From: Candidatus Bathyarchaeum tardum
Lineage (GTDB): Archaea > Thermoproteota > Bathyarchaeia > Bathyarchaeales > Bathyarchaeaceae
Length of the DNA: 64,000 bases
Direction: 5' to 3'
Assembly (NCBI GenBank): GCA_029762755.1
Contig: JARVGH010000002.1
Coordinates: 124,001-188,000 of the forward strand
The notes below the pieces were generated by a model. That model searched no databases. It had not been told where the DNA came from and was given only the letters and a program-made list of their open reading frames with translations. Position 1 is the first letter of the stretch. The number at the start of each line of letters is the position of its first letter. Both the position numbers and the translations under genes were made by a program. Shown piece after piece: positions 42,789 to 52,696 of the stretch.

Positions 42789-42854
42789 TTACCATTCTTC
42801 ATCTTCGTCTACTTCTTCATCTTTGTCTTCTTCCCAGTCTTCATCTAGGCTCAC
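42789..42854 (-). CDS. 21-aa extremely acidic microprotein
   Basis: GTG at 42854 to TAA at 42789. The ribosome site is ideal (GGGAGGTG, six bases upstream), far better than most genes here. Of 21 residues about 15 are Asp or Glu, with two Trp (starting MSLDEDWEEDKDEE and ending EEW). It lies 67 bases after the Mut7-C gene on the same strand. DNA- or RNA-mimicking or nuclease-inhibiting roles are conceivable (inference). Confidence 0.6.
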   Translation of the reverse strand: MSLDEDWEEDKDEEVDEDEEW

Positions 42855-42921
42855 AGGTTACACCTCCCAATTGTGCCCTTTGAGAGAATCTAAAAGAGTC
42901 AAATAAGCATTACGTCAAAAA

Positions 42922-43398
42922 TTATATCAAATCTAACGCACGTCGAGTATCAACAAGAGCCCCTTGTATACGGGTCCAATGTGCGCCTTTCCAATAGACT
43001 TGACCACAATTGTTGCATTGCCAAAAATCATCATAATACTTGAAAGTTCCGTCAGGAATTTTGTTCTTTATTTCCTTTTTAGAAACACTTACAAGAGAAC
43101 CATTACATTTTGGGCAACGAGAAAAATTCAGGTCAATCTCTAATTCAAAACTAAAACGATTAGCCAAAAGGGCAAGGCGTTTTTCAGGTTGTTTAGCATT
43201 AACAAAAAAAGTTTCTAAACCGTCACTTAAAGCCTTCTGGTACAACTTAAGGTCACGGGTAACCAATATACGGCTTTCAGTTTTTGCCAAAACCAGAAGA
43301 GTTGCATCATCAAAATTGCGATAATATGTTACATTATGCCCTAACATACGAAGCCAACGAGCTAATTTGCCAAGCATACTATCAACTATGAAATCCAA
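42922..43398 (-). CDS. Mut7-C RNase-domain protein with zinc ribbon
   Basis: A 158-aa protein: the PIN-like Mut7-C domain (FIVDSMLGKLARWLRMLGHNVTYYRNFDD, then ILVTRDLKLYQKA) with Asp residues for metal, and a C-terminal zinc ribbon (CPKCNGSL to CNNCGQVYWKGAHW). The family is predicted to be an RNase; its targets are not established. ATG start. The acidic microprotein gene follows it. Confidence 0.93.
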   Translation of the reverse strand: MDFIVDSMLGKLARWLRMLGHNVTYYRNFDDATLLVLAKTESRILVTRDLKLYQKALSDGLETFFVNAKQPEKRLALLANRFSFELEIDLNFSRCPKCNGSLVSVSKKEIKNKIPDGTFKYYDDFWQCNNCGQVYWKGAHWTRIQGALVDTRRALDLI

Positions 43399-43589
43399 AC
43401 CACACGACCATGCAATAAATGAAACCTAACCAATTTAAAACTGACCATATTCCAAAAACCTAAGTTCCACTAGGAGTCTTTTGCTGCAAGAGTTCACTTG
43501 ACAGAATTACAAAAGACACAAAAAGAGTAAAAATAATCTGAATAGACTTAAATACAAATAATGAAGTTACGTTGCTAAGTGACCAAAAA

Positions 43590-44771
43590 ATGGAAGTTTA
43601 CATGGACTACGCTGCAACCACTCCTGTTGACCCCAGAATCCTCAAGGCAATGCTACCGTATTTTAATGAAAAATATGGAAACACAATGTCTTTGCACAAG
43701 CAGGGCAGAGAAGCAAAACAAGCTTTAACACAATCCAGAGAAACAATCGCCCAAGTAATGAACGCAAAACCGGACGAACTTATTTTTACAGGCAGCGCAA
43801 CTGAATCAAACAACACCGTCATTAAAGGCATAGCATACGCCAACAAAAACAAAGGAAAACACATCATAATATCAGCCATTGAACATCACTGCATTTTAGA
43901 GCCAGCCCAATGGCTAGAACAACAAGGATACAAAATCACCAGACTTGCAGTAGACAAAAACGGTTTAATCAACGAAACAGAACTAGAGAACGCAATTCGA
44001 AAAGACACGATTTTAGTTTCCATAATGCATGCAAACAACGAAATTGGAACATTACAAGATATCGAAAAAATAGGAAAAATTTGTAAAGAAAAAAACGTTT
44101 ATTTCCACTCTGACGCAGCTCAAAGTTTTGGAAAAATTCCAATTGATGTTAAAAAAATGAACATCGACATGATATCAATTAATGCCCATAAAATGTACGG
44201 ACCTAAAGGAGTAGGGGGACTGTATATCAGAAAGGGCACAAAAATTGACCCCCTTCTTCATGGAGGGGGACAAGAAGCCCAAAAACGAGCATCTACGGTA
44301 AATGTTCCCGGAATTGTAGGCTTTGCCGAAGCAGCAAAAATTCAACAAAAAGAGATGGAATCAGACTCAAAAAAGCAAACTCAACTTCGGGACAAACTGA
44401 TAAAAGAACTTTTGAACATTGAAGATTCACACCTTAATGGGCATAGAACTAAAAGATTACCAAACAACACTAACTTATGGTTCGCCTACATTGAAGGAGA
44501 ATCACTACTAATGCAACTGGATCTTGCTGGAATATCAGCATCTACAGGTTCGGCTTGTTCATCAGATTCGCTAGAGGCAAGTCATGTCCTATTAGCCATC
44601 GGATTAGATCCAAAAGAAGCTCACGGCTCGTTAAGGCTTTCCATTGGAAAATACACCACATATGAAGAAGTAGACTACGTCTTAGAAACTGTACCCCAAG
44701 CAGTAGAAAGACTGCGAAAAATTTCACCCTTCAAAAAGGGATGGAAAAAAATAAACAAAACTAGTTACTGA
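43590..44771 (+). CDS. nifS: Cysteine desulfurase (NifS/IscS type)
   Basis: A 393-aa PLP enzyme: VYMDYAATTPVDPRILKAMLPYF near the start, HHCILEPAQWL, the pyridoxal-binding Lys in SINAHKMYGPKGVGGLY, and the catalytic Cys in STGSACSSDSLEASHVLLAIGL. It mobilises sulfur from cysteine for Fe-S clusters or tRNA thiolation. I used the ATG at 43590 (AAGTGA upstream); a TTG at 43572 is possible. No IscU gene is adjacent. The gene overlaps the convergent Gfo/Idh gene by 7 bases. Confidence 0.95.
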   Translation: MEVYMDYAATTPVDPRILKAMLPYFNEKYGNTMSLHKQGREAKQALTQSRETIAQVMNAKPDELIFTGSATESNNTVIKGIAYANKNKGKHIIISAIEHHCILEPAQWLEQQGYKITRLAVDKNGLINETELENAIRKDTILVSIMHANNEIGTLQDIEKIGKICKEKNVYFHSDAAQSFGKIPIDVKKMNIDMISINAHKMYGPKGVGGLYIRKGTKIDPLLHGGGQEAQKRASTVNVPGIVGFAEAAKIQQKEMESDSKKQTQLRDKLIKELLNIEDSHLNGHRTKRLPNNTNLWFAYIEGESLLMQLDLAGISASTGSACSSDSLEASHVLLAIGLDPKEAHGSLRLSIGKYTTYEEVDYVLETVPQAVERLRKISPFKKGWKKINKTSY

Positions 44772-45754
44772 TTTTCGCAACCTGTTTTAACCTTAGCTTT
44801 GCGGAAAGCGCAGTCAGTGACCTTCAAAACATTAAGAGCTTCTTGTGGACTGCAAAGGGGATCTAAAAGTTCGTTTTGTTTTACGGAATCAACAAAACAC
44901 TGTAACTCCATTAACAAAGGTTCTCCAACTGAAACAGGGATTTCTTCATTAATGTGCCGGGACAACCATAAAATGTCTTCCCAGTTTCCAGTTACAATAT
45001 TAGCTTTAGGTGGTGCTCGATACATCTTCAATTTTTGCTGAGCATAATTCAAAGAATAAAAGCGCTCATTTGCGTACAGACTGATTTGGCGGACTTTATA
45101 ATTTGGCAACCAACTTGCCTCGATGTGGCTGTGAATGTGTCCGTACTTCAATGAAATATAGGCGTAATCTTCAAAATTGTTATTTATTTTGCTAGAAAAA
45201 TGAGCATACAAAACTTTAGGGACTTCACCGAACAGGTAATTGAGCAAATCTATTTCATGGGACGCTAAATCCAAAAAAACTCCACTGTATTTTGTTCGAG
45301 GAGGAAACGGTCCAAACCGCATAGAAACTGTAGAAAAAATTTGGGAACAATCCAAAAGTTCCTTCAAGGATCTGACAGCAGAATTAAACCTTTCAATGTA
45401 CCCTACTCCAAGCAATTTGTCAGCTTCAATTGCTTTTTTTACTAATGATTCTCCTTTAGTTAATGAATCAGCAAAAGGCTTTTCAACCAAAACATGTTTT
45501 CCAGCATCCAAAACCGCTGAAACAACATCATGATGCATAGAAGTGGGGGTACAAACACTTACAGCATCTAAGTCTTGTTCTAAAAACGTGGATAAATCAG
45601 AACAAAACTTGCAATTGTAAGAATCTGCTAGCTCCTTTTTTGTCGGGTCGCTATCACAAATTGCAACCAATTCACAGTTGTTTAGTTTTTTGTAAACCCT
45701 GGCATGAGCAGAACCCATGAACCCTAATCCTACAACACCGACTTTTACTTTCAT
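44765..45754 (-). CDS. Gfo/Idh/MocA family oxidoreductase
   Basis: A 329-aa NAD(P)-dependent sugar dehydrogenase. The dinucleotide site is VGVVGLGFMGSAHARVYKKL (about residues 4-23), then CDSDPTKKELA, VCTPTSMHHDVV, and the family's EKPFADSLTKGESL with the catalytic Lys. The C-terminal domain carries LDLASHEIDLLNYL with the conserved His/Asp. It oxidises a sugar or sugar nucleotide; it may serve the polysaccharide locus 2 kb away. Confidence 0.92.
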   Translation of the reverse strand: MKVKVGVVGLGFMGSAHARVYKKLNNCELVAICDSDPTKKELADSYNCKFCSDLSTFLEQDLDAVSVCTPTSMHHDVVSAVLDAGKHVLVEKPFADSLTKGESLVKKAIEADKLLGVGYIERFNSAVRSLKELLDCSQIFSTVSMRFGPFPPRTKYSGVFLDLASHEIDLLNYLFGEVPKVLYAHFSSKINNNFEDYAYISLKYGHIHSHIEASWLPNYKVRQISLYANERFYSLNYAQQKLKMYRAPPKANIVTGNWEDILWLSRHINEEIPVSVGEPLLMELQCFVDSVKQNELLDPLCSPQEALNVLKVTDCAFRKAKVKTGCENQ

Positions 45755-45921
45755 TATCAGGCACCATTTGAATCCGTAGACAACATACGGTTATGTTAAA
45801 TTACAAATCTAATAAGGTTTTATGATTCCAAAAAAATTAGTTTTTCTATTAGGGCTCAATTTAGTAGTTTCGTTGTTCATAACAAAAAATCTGAAAGATA
45901 AAAAAATGAACAAGACGGTTC

Positions 45922-46515
45922 TTAATTTTGAAATTCTCTTAATGCAACATAAAGGGAAATTCCAAAAAGGCATATAAAGAAAAGATGGGGAACAAGTAAA
46001 ACCATTGAGATATACAATGGAAAACTCACAATTATGGGCAAAAGAACGGTCATCAAGGGTATCAACAAAACAAAATTTGTTGAATCAGGTTTTAAAAGCA
46101 TCTTCAAGTCTTTTGCTTTAAACATAACCACTACTGAAGCAATAAACAAAACCCATTCTAGACCCAAATTAAATGTGCTTCTTATTCCAATGTCTAACCC
46201 ATATGATTCCAAGGAAAAAGGCCACAGTAGCTGGCTGCCGCCAGTTAAATAATCTCCAATTAAACTATGTTGAAGTAATGCAACAAAATAAGGTGCAGCT
46301 CGTTTTCTATAAAGCCAAAACAATGGAACAAAAATTAAACACCAAAAGAGGACAGAATGGAGTGGCCCTCGATGTTCCAAGAATGGAAATAATATGTCAA
46401 CATCAGGAAAAACTGATACAAGAAACAACAAAGGTAAACTCACGTGGACGTTAAGAAATTTTGAGGATAATTTTCCAGTTAAATAGCCAAGAGCAAAGTG
46501 ACCAACAGCAAACAT
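45922..46515 (-). CDS. YdjM-type membrane-bound metal-dependent hydrolase
   Basis: A 197-aa protein with about five membrane helices. Histidine and aspartate motifs are typical: HFALGYLTGKL at the start, FPDVDILFPFLEHRGPLHSVLF, then HSLIGDYLTGG. This is the YdjM/DUF457 family of predicted metal-dependent hydrolases, structurally like phosphatidic-acid phosphatases in some members. Substrate unknown. ATG at 46515 follows AGGAC. Confidence 0.87.
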   Translation of the reverse strand: MFAVGHFALGYLTGKLSSKFLNVHVSLPLLFLVSVFPDVDILFPFLEHRGPLHSVLFWCLIFVPLFWLYRKRAAPYFVALLQHSLIGDYLTGGSQLLWPFSLESYGLDIGIRSTFNLGLEWVLFIASVVVMFKAKDLKMLLKPDSTNFVLLIPLMTVLLPIIVSFPLYISMVLLVPHLFFICLFGISLYVALREFQN

Positions 46516-46662
46516 CAAATCCAGTCCTGAGATTTCTTGAATGCTCAGTTAAGTTGGGTTGATACATATTAACAATACTTTTTGAAAGTACATAATTTTG
46601 GATTATTACGACAAATTCATTAACTCTATATAGATAAAACATCGAAGAGAAAACGAAGAAAG

Positions 46663-46974
46663 ATGTTAACATTTGAACTCAGCGCCATTGATCTAATTTT
46701 AGCTATAGCTGTAGTTGTTTTGCTCATAATGTATATCACTAAACTGGAACCAAAAAATCCAGAGCAGAAATCATTTTTTAAGCAAATAAACCAAATAAGA
46801 AAAAGTAGACAAGCAAAAAATCCTAAAGTAACCCCCAAAATTCAAGTTCAAAATGATTATGCAGAGTGCCCCCGTGGATTTGGCAATATTAGAAAAATTG
46901 GTGAAGATAATTCTGTTTCAGAAAGATGCTTAGGATGCTACAGGATTATGGAATGCTACGAACAGAAACAGTGA
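46663..46974 (+). CDS. Single-helix protein with conserved Cys cluster
   Basis: A 103-aa protein: a membrane helix (LILAIAVVVLLIMYITKL, about residues 12-28), a basic linker, and a C-terminal cysteine domain CPRGFGNIRKIGEDNSVSERCLGCYRIMECY that looks like a metal or cluster-binding site. I have the impression of a family conserved in archaea but cannot name it. The ATG start is preceded by GAAGAAAG. Confidence 0.75.
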   Translation: MLTFELSAIDLILAIAVVVLLIMYITKLEPKNPEQKSFFKQINQIRKSRQAKNPKVTPKIQVQNDYAECPRGFGNIRKIGEDNSVSERCLGCYRIMECYEQKQ

Positions 46975-47166
46975 AAACGCTTGAAGGTTTTGAAAAGTGA
47001 AAATGCATATTAATCACTACAATAAATACTTCTTAGTTATTATTCGTAGTTTTACGTATTAACAATACAGATTTTTTAGGTTTTTTAAATAAAGTGTATG
47101 ATTGTAGCACAATTCAACAACAAGATTTATTAAGTCTTACTAAACAATATAGATTTGGTGAAATTA

Positions 47167-47631
47167 ATGGCAACCAAAGAAACCATAATCACAGCCTCGA
47201 TGTTGATTCTCATAACTTACACCCTAAGTTTGTCATTAGTCAGTCAAGCATATCCGGCTGAACAAGCAACAGCAAAATTTTCCAACTCAGGAGCTATTCA
47301 AATACAAACTACCACAGGAATTGGAGTGTATTCAAACCAGCAGTGTACTACTGCCTTAACTTCTTTGCCTTGGGGAACCCTTACGCCAGGCGGCAGTAGC
47401 AGCATAACATTTTATGTAAAAAACGAAGGCAACACCCAAACTACACTGTCATTAGTGGTTGATAATTGGGAACCTACAGCAGCTGGAACTTACCTTGGCG
47501 TCAACTGGGATTACAATAACGCAGCAATCAGTCCAGATCAGGCAGTAGCAATTACTTTGACACTATCCGTAGCATCCAACATCCAAAACGTGGAAACATT
47601 CAGCTTTGACATAACAATAATCGGCAGCTAA
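47167..47631 (+). CDS. Secreted Ig-like protein, paralogue of the one at 54585
   Basis: A 154-aa protein: hydrophobic N-terminus (ITASMLILITYTLSLSL) and a beta-sandwich with the pattern GIGVYSNQQCTTALTSLPWGTLTPGGSSSITFYVKNEG ... NWDYNNAAISPDQAVAITLTLSV. The product of 54585-55085 shares this pattern. The fold suggests surface filaments or adhesion, but no function is known. ATG at 47167 with GGTGA six bases before. Confidence 0.75.
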   Translation: MATKETIITASMLILITYTLSLSLVSQAYPAEQATAKFSNSGAIQIQTTTGIGVYSNQQCTTALTSLPWGTLTPGGSSSITFYVKNEGNTQTTLSLVVDNWEPTAAGTYLGVNWDYNNAAISPDQAVAITLTLSVASNIQNVETFSFDITIIGS

Positions 47632-47673
47632 CTGAGTAAAGGATAGAATTCCTTTCTTATTTTTTTCTTCATA

Positions 47674-47883
47674 TTAAAATAGATCAGGCATAAAGACCTT
47701 CAGCATAACAGTAACCACGAATGCTAAACCTAAAAGAATGGATATTAATTGAAAACGTTTTTTGTCCATCCGAAGGGTTAAAGCTGATTGGGAGAACAGC
47801 GCCTCTGAAGTTATAAGCAAAACTAATGCAGTAATTGCAAGCCATAAGCTAAAATCTGTTAACGAAAGCGGGAAAGAAAACAG
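47674..47883 (-). CDS. 69-aa membrane protein with CTG-like start, coupled to upstream gene
   Basis: The frame ends at TAA 47674-47676 and reads as a two-helix membrane protein (FSLWLAITALVLLITSEAL, then FQLISILLGLAFVVTVMLKVF) with RMDKK between. There is no ATG, GTG or TTG at the front. CTG at 47881-47883 follows the upstream stop codon by one base (TAA-A-CTG), with GAGGTTGAG upstream, so re-initiation at CTG is plausible; GTT at 47887-47889 is another option. It shares an operon with the 365-aa gene. Confidence 0.62.
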   Translation of the reverse strand: MFSFPLSLTDFSLWLAITALVLLITSEALFSQSALTLRMDKKRFQLISILLGLAFVVTVMLKVFMPDLF

Positions 47884-47884
47884 T

Positions 47885-48982
47885 TTAACTCAACCTCGAT
47901 TCTAGTTTAAACCATACTTCAATTGTTTTAAGATTTGGCGAAACTTTAGTCTGAGTTAAGGTCACTAATTTGCGAGTTGTATTTGCTATAGAACAACAAA
48001 GAGCACTGACCAATGGGCACCCAACTAGATTAATGCTTTTTAAAGTTTCTTTGTTGGCGTAAAGATTGGCATAAACTGAGTCAACAATCTTAACATGTAT
48101 CGCTCCATTCATAGGTTTTATTTCCAAATTTCCTGCAAGTTCCAAGTTAGCTATTATGATTTTGGGCAGAAAATCATACAAATCTTCAGCATCGATCTTT
48201 GTTAAACTAGTTTTTAATTCATTTTCGAAAAGACTAACAAGACCTGAACCAGGTGGAGTAATGCAAAGACCTTCGGGGTCATTAATCATGAAATGTTTTC
48301 CTACTAGTTTTTCTAAACTGGGTAAGGTCATCTCTTTTTTAGATGAGATAAAAACTGTCATTTCTTTTAATCCAGAAAGATGTTCAGGCAGATTGCTTTC
48401 TTCAGAAAGAGACGGAATATAGATTGCGTTTACATCATAATCAAAATCAGACATTATTCGGTTCAAAGTAGCATAAGGAGAGATATTTGTAGCTTCAAAG
48501 ACATTGTTTGATATGTAATTTTTTGACATAGTAAGAAGGAAAAGTATGCCCCAAAAAGTTAAACTTAATCCAATAAAAGCAATAATTGTCGAAGAAACAA
48601 CAATTGAAAAGACAAGCAATATTGCCCCCATTGCAGTAAGAGAAAGTTCAGTTACATTAGAACGTTTTTTCTTTGAGTTCATTTTAGTTAATTGCTCCTT
48701 TTTTTTATAAAATTTTTCTGTAATTTGCGAGTTGAAAATTTTTGAAGTTTGATTGATGCGTTTCGAATAAACTTCAAGGCTAATCAGAATAATTATTGAC
48801 GCTAAATAAATCAAAACATTTGGTATAGACGCGTACAAAGATTCAATAAATGACTTGTTCCAAAAAATCATTTCATAAATATGCGCCCAAAAAAAGAACC
48901 AAATCAAAACAAACAAAAACACAAGTTGGAATAGTCTAACTTTGGTAATTGTACTTGTTCGCCATGGATTTTGATTCAACAT
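47885..48982 (-). CDS. Membrane protein with cytoplasmic C-terminal domain, unknown
   Basis: A 365-aa protein with four helices (about residues 15-35, 52-72, 112-132 and 134-152) and a soluble domain of about 200 residues (PYATLNRIMSDFDYDVNAIYIPSLSEESNLPEHL, then VGCPLVSALCCSIANTTRKL) with a possible Cys pair. I recognise no family. It lies at the start of the polysaccharide cluster and is followed by a small membrane protein, so a role in surface glycan or S-layer maintenance is possible (inference). Confidence 0.68.
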   Translation of the reverse strand: MLNQNPWRTSTITKVRLFQLVFLFVLIWFFFWAHIYEMIFWNKSFIESLYASIPNVLIYLASIIILISLEVYSKRINQTSKIFNSQITEKFYKKKEQLTKMNSKKKRSNVTELSLTAMGAILLVFSIVVSSTIIAFIGLSLTFWGILFLLTMSKNYISNNVFEATNISPYATLNRIMSDFDYDVNAIYIPSLSEESNLPEHLSGLKEMTVFISSKKEMTLPSLEKLVGKHFMINDPEGLCITPPGSGLVSLFENELKTSLTKIDAEDLYDFLPKIIIANLELAGNLEIKPMNGAIHVKIVDSVYANLYANKETLKSINLVGCPLVSALCCSIANTTRKLVTLTQTKVSPNLKTIEVWFKLESRLS

Positions 48983-49088
48983 CGTTGTAATACCACAGTA
49001 TTATCAATTTTTAACGTTATTGTTCTTGATTGCATATAAATCTGATTTTTGGACATATTATTTGAAGTTAATAATTTTGACGTTTGCT

Positions 49089-50270
49089 TCAAATGGAAAT
49101 TACCTCTGGAGCTAAATCCATTTCATCTAACATCTTACATATTTCGTTTTGGTAGATTGGATTCATCACAATTACCACATCAGGTTTATTTTTTCTTAGA
49201 ATTTGAGGGGACATCACTTCTTTTCCGCTACCTGGAAGATATTTTCCATGACGAAAAGGGTTAATATCGACAATAAAATCAATTTCAGACTTAATATTAA
49301 GTGTTGATAAGAAAGATACACATTTCGAACTAGAGCCCCAAATAACAACCCGTTTCCCTTCATCAGAAAAAGAATTCAAGCGATTTTTCCACTGCTCTAA
49401 CGTTTCACGGCAATGCACAGAAAAGTGTTCAACTTTCTTTTCCAGTTGATTAACTGTTTCTTCACTTTTATGGATTTCTTTTGGTTTTCCTTTGGCTGGT
49501 TTTGCTTCAATTAATAGGTATTGATCGTTGAAGTCTTTGGAAATATCTAGTATCTCAAAGTTGCAAAAACGAAATAGTCGACCCAAAGAACCTTGACTAA
49601 AATATGAACAGTGTTCATAATAGATATCCCAAAAAGCTATTTCATCCAAAACGCGGGTAACATCAGGCAACTCAAAAAATACTGTCACATCGAAACGCTC
49701 ACCTATTGAGCGACGAACAGTGCTGACAAACTCAAACGTGTTTGGTATATGTTCCAAAGTGTGTCTGCAACAAACAAAATCGCCAACATAGTTTGCATGT
49801 TTTTCGGAAAAAAAGTCACGAATAAACGTTAAATGTTTTGAATCTTCAGAGTTGATTCGCCCCTTTATATATGCTGGGTCGATTCCTACGCCTTTGTTTG
49901 AACCTAATCTGCAAAGTAAATTTAAAAAGTCCCCTTTTCCGCAACCAATTTCCAAAATTTTTTTGTCGTGCAAATCATATTTGTTAATTAACCGTTTGGC
50001 TAGTTTTTCAGCAAAAAGATTGAAGGTCGGTGAAAAGCATTGTTGATCTTCATATGTTGATGAATAATCTACTTTAGAAACATTATAAGTGGTGTTGAAA
50101 ATAAATCCACAATTGTTACAAAACCCTAATGTCATATTTCCTGTTGGAAAATTTTGTGCTTGTTGTTCACTTGAAAGCATTAAACAATTATTTACTGGAA
50201 TGTTTTTTGTTTCATAAAACATGGATATTTTATTGCCGTTGCAACTGGGACAAAATGCTTTTGTGTTCAT
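49089..50270 (-). CDS. SAM methyltransferase of the sugar C-methyltransferase type (copy 1)
   Basis: A 393-aa protein of the three-part family found in deoxysugar pathways: an N-terminal zinc finger (CPSCNGNKIS and CNNCGFIF), a SAM domain (KILEIGCGKGDFLNLLCRLGSNKGVGIDP), and a C-terminal domain (KRVVIWGSSSKCVSFLSTL ... IDFIVDINPFRHGKYLPGSG). The enzymes methylate carbon of a keto-sugar nucleotide or modify glycans. It is 44 bases from the next copy. Confidence 0.88.
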   Translation of the reverse strand: MNTKAFCPSCNGNKISMFYETKNIPVNNCLMLSSEQQAQNFPTGNMTLGFCNNCGFIFNTTYNVSKVDYSSTYEDQQCFSPTFNLFAEKLAKRLINKYDLHDKKILEIGCGKGDFLNLLCRLGSNKGVGIDPAYIKGRINSEDSKHLTFIRDFFSEKHANYVGDFVCCRHTLEHIPNTFEFVSTVRRSIGERFDVTVFFELPDVTRVLDEIAFWDIYYEHCSYFSQGSLGRLFRFCNFEILDISKDFNDQYLLIEAKPAKGKPKEIHKSEETVNQLEKKVEHFSVHCRETLEQWKNRLNSFSDEGKRVVIWGSSSKCVSFLSTLNIKSEIDFIVDINPFRHGKYLPGSGKEVMSPQILRKNKPDVVIVMNPIYQNEICKMLDEMDLAPEVISI

Positions 50271-50313
50271 TTTTTTACATCCAAAGGTGTGTTATTTTCA
50301 AAATTTTTAAAAA

Positions 50314-51558
50314 TTAAACAATCACAGGATTTGGTACCGGAATTATGAATTTGCCACCTTTTTGCCGGTATTCTTTTTGTTGTTCTAATATTTCATCTTT
50401 GAAATTCCAAGGCAGCAATAATACATAATCAGGCATTTCTGTCAAGATTTTAGAAGTAGGAAATATTTCTAAATGGTTGCCTCCCATATAGCGACCGTGT
50501 TTAAACGGGTTCAAGTCGACAACATAATCAATATGCCGTTTATCAATTCCGCAGTAGCACATCAATGTCTGTCCTTTGGCTGCTGCCCCATATGCTGCAA
50601 TTGTTTTTCCTTGTTTTTTGATGTTTTCAACAATTTCCATAAGGGAATCCCGCAATTCGTTAACTCGTTTTGCAAAATCTTGATAAAAACTAAACTGGTT
50701 TATGCCCCGACTGATTTCGTTTTCCAACATTTTTTCTACAGATTTTCCTACGTTTTCTTCAAGTTCAACATAAATTCGCAGAGTTCCACCATGTACAGAA
50801 ACATGGCAAACTTCATTGATATACATTAAATGTTGGCGAAACAGGTTATCTAGGGCAGTTAATGAAAATATGCACAGGTGTTGATGATAAATAGTGTCAA
50901 ATTCACGTTTGTCAATCATGTCAACAACATACGGAACTTCAATAACAGCAACTCCAGTGTTTTTCAGTATTGTATAGATTCCTTCAATGAAGCCGTTAGT
51001 ATCTGCAACATGTGCCAAAACATTGTTTGCAAGCAAAACATCCGCTTGAACGCCATCTTTTTTAAGCTGTTGTGCAAGTTCCTTTGTGAAAAAAGTGCAC
51101 ATTGCATTAATTCCAGATTCTTTTGCTTTGTTTACAGGTGCCTCAGCTGGATCAATCCCAAGAACAGGGATACCTTTGTCTAAAAAATTTTGTAACAAAT
51201 ACCCATCATTGCATGCAGGTTCAATTACTAAACTTTCTGAGGTCAAATTTCTAGATTTTATCAAGTCTTCTGCATTTTTTCGTGCATGCTCTAAATAAGC
51301 TTGTGAAGTTGAAGAAAAATATGGATAGTCACGACAGAACAAAATTTCAGGATCTACGGTTTCAACAATCTGTAAAAGCGAACATTCGGGACAAAAAACA
51401 ACTGTTAAAGGAATCATAATTTCTGGGTTTTCAAGTTGTTTTTTGGTAAGTAAAGCATCAGCGATGGGCATCTCACCAAAGGAAATTACTTGTTTGAGAT
51501 CTTTGTTTCCACAGGATCTACAGCCTGAGATGGAACAGTAATAGGAATCATTTGTCAC
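50314..51558 (-). CDS. SAM methyltransferase of the sugar C-methyltransferase type (copy 2)
   Basis: A 414-aa relative of the previous protein. N-terminal zinc finger CRSCGNKDL and [11 protein letters not shown] site [31 protein letters not shown], and a C-terminal domain with [19 protein letters not shown] and [17 protein letters not shown]. The resemblance to TylC3/NDP-hexose C-methyltransferases is good. It overlaps the epimerase gene by 11 bases, suggesting co-translation. Confidence 0.9.
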   Translation of the reverse strand: MTNDSYYCSISGCRSCGNKDLKQVISFGEMPIADALLTKKQLENPEIMIPLTVVFCPECSLLQIVETVDPEILFCRDYPYFSSTSQAYLEHARKNAEDLIKSRNLTSESLVIEPACNDGYLLQNFLDKGIPVLGIDPAEAPVNKAKESGINAMCTFFTKELAQQLKKDGVQADVLLANNVLAHVADTNGFIEGIYTILKNTGVAVIEVPYVVDMIDKREFDTIYHQHLCIFSLTALDNLFRQHLMYINEVCHVSVHGGTLRIYVELEENVGKSVEKMLENEISRGINQFSFYQDFAKRVNELRDSLMEIVENIKKQGKTIAAYGAAAKGQTLMCYCGIDKRHIDYVVDLNPFKHGRYMGGNHLEIFPTSKILTEMPDYVLLLPWNFKDEILEQQKEYRQKGGKFIIPVPNPVIV

Positions 51559-52603
51559 AGTTATACACTACCTTACGAAGATTTTTGTCTAGAACACCGT
51601 TTGCAACGTTGTTTTCAAGATGGGATATTCGCCTATATCTTGGGCCTTCAAAATCTTCAAGAACAAGTCCATACTGTTTAAACGCATCGTATAGTTGTTT
51701 TGCACCTGAACGGGCATCCCATTTTGGCTTAAAAGTTGTAAGATGTGAAGCAATTTTACTAAAATCAACTCGATATGATCGTTTGTCCACTGATGCGTCT
51801 TTTGCATATCTGATTTTTGATTTAGGAACGGTTTTTTTAGCAATCAGAGCCAGGTCTTTAATAATGTAATTTTCTTTTGTTTGTCCAACGTTGAAAACTT
51901 GGTTATGAACCATATCTTGGGGAGCAGTTAATGCAGCTATAAATGCTCTGGAAATGTCTTCAATATGAACAATAGGGCGAAAAGCTGTTCCTGTGCTTTT
52001 TAACAAAACGATGTTGCTGGTGTAAGCCCATGCAACAAAATTATTGAGAACTAAATCAAAACGCAGCATAGGGGAAACGCCATATGCAGTGGCAGGGCGC
52101 ATGAAAACTGGACTAAAGTTGGAGTCTGCTAAAGCAGAAATTGCTTCTTCTGCACGGATTTTAGATGTTCCATACGCGGTAATTGGATTTGGTTCTGAGT
52201 CTTCATTAACTATATCTGTGGTAGCTACGCCATACACACTACATGAAGAAGTGAATATAAAACGGTTAACTCCAGCTTTTTTAGCTAATTTAGCTAATTT
52301 TATTGATGCCTGACAATTTATTTCATAAGTTATGTTTGGATCAAAGTTACCCAAGGGATCGTTTGAAAGGGCACATAAATGGATTATTGAATCAATGCCC
52401 CTAAGGTCAGAGAGTTCAACATCACGTATGTCTTTTCGAAGATAAGGAATACATGGCACACCGCCATAAAGTGAAATATCACCAAAAATTGCGCCTTCAT
52501 ACAAATCATTGTCTAATCCAACCACATCAAACCCACGGTTGCGAAGCATCGGGACCATAACCGATCCAATGTATCCTTTATGGCCAGTTACCAACACACG
52601 CAT
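51548..52603 (-). CDS. NAD-dependent epimerase/dehydratase (extended SDR)
   Basis: A 351-aa sugar-nucleotide enzyme. GxxGxxG is [19 protein letters not shown] at the start; the catalytic triad is Ser in [10 protein letters not shown] and YGTSK ([12 protein letters not shown]). Neighbours (cytidylyltransferase, methyltransferases) make CDP- or NDP-sugar modification its likely role. ATG start at 52603. Confidence 0.92.
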   Translation of the reverse strand: MRVLVTGHKGYIGSVMVPMLRNRGFDVVGLDNDLYEGAIFGDISLYGGVPCIPYLRKDIRDVELSDLRGIDSIIHLCALSNDPLGNFDPNITYEINCQASIKLAKLAKKAGVNRFIFTSSCSVYGVATTDIVNEDSEPNPITAYGTSKIRAEEAISALADSNFSPVFMRPATAYGVSPMLRFDLVLNNFVAWAYTSNIVLLKSTGTAFRPIVHIEDISRAFIAALTAPQDMVHNQVFNVGQTKENYIIKDLALIAKKTVPKSKIRYAKDASVDKRSYRVDFSKIASHLTTFKPKWDARSGAKQLYDAFKQYGLVLEDFEGPRYRRISHLENNVANGVLDKNLRKVVYNCDK

Positions 52604-52696
52604 TATTTTTTTCCTTCTCTTAGTATCGAGTATTTAAAAGCACATAAATAGACTATTACTAAAAGCAATATATTACAAAGAAAATAAAGTTAATCG

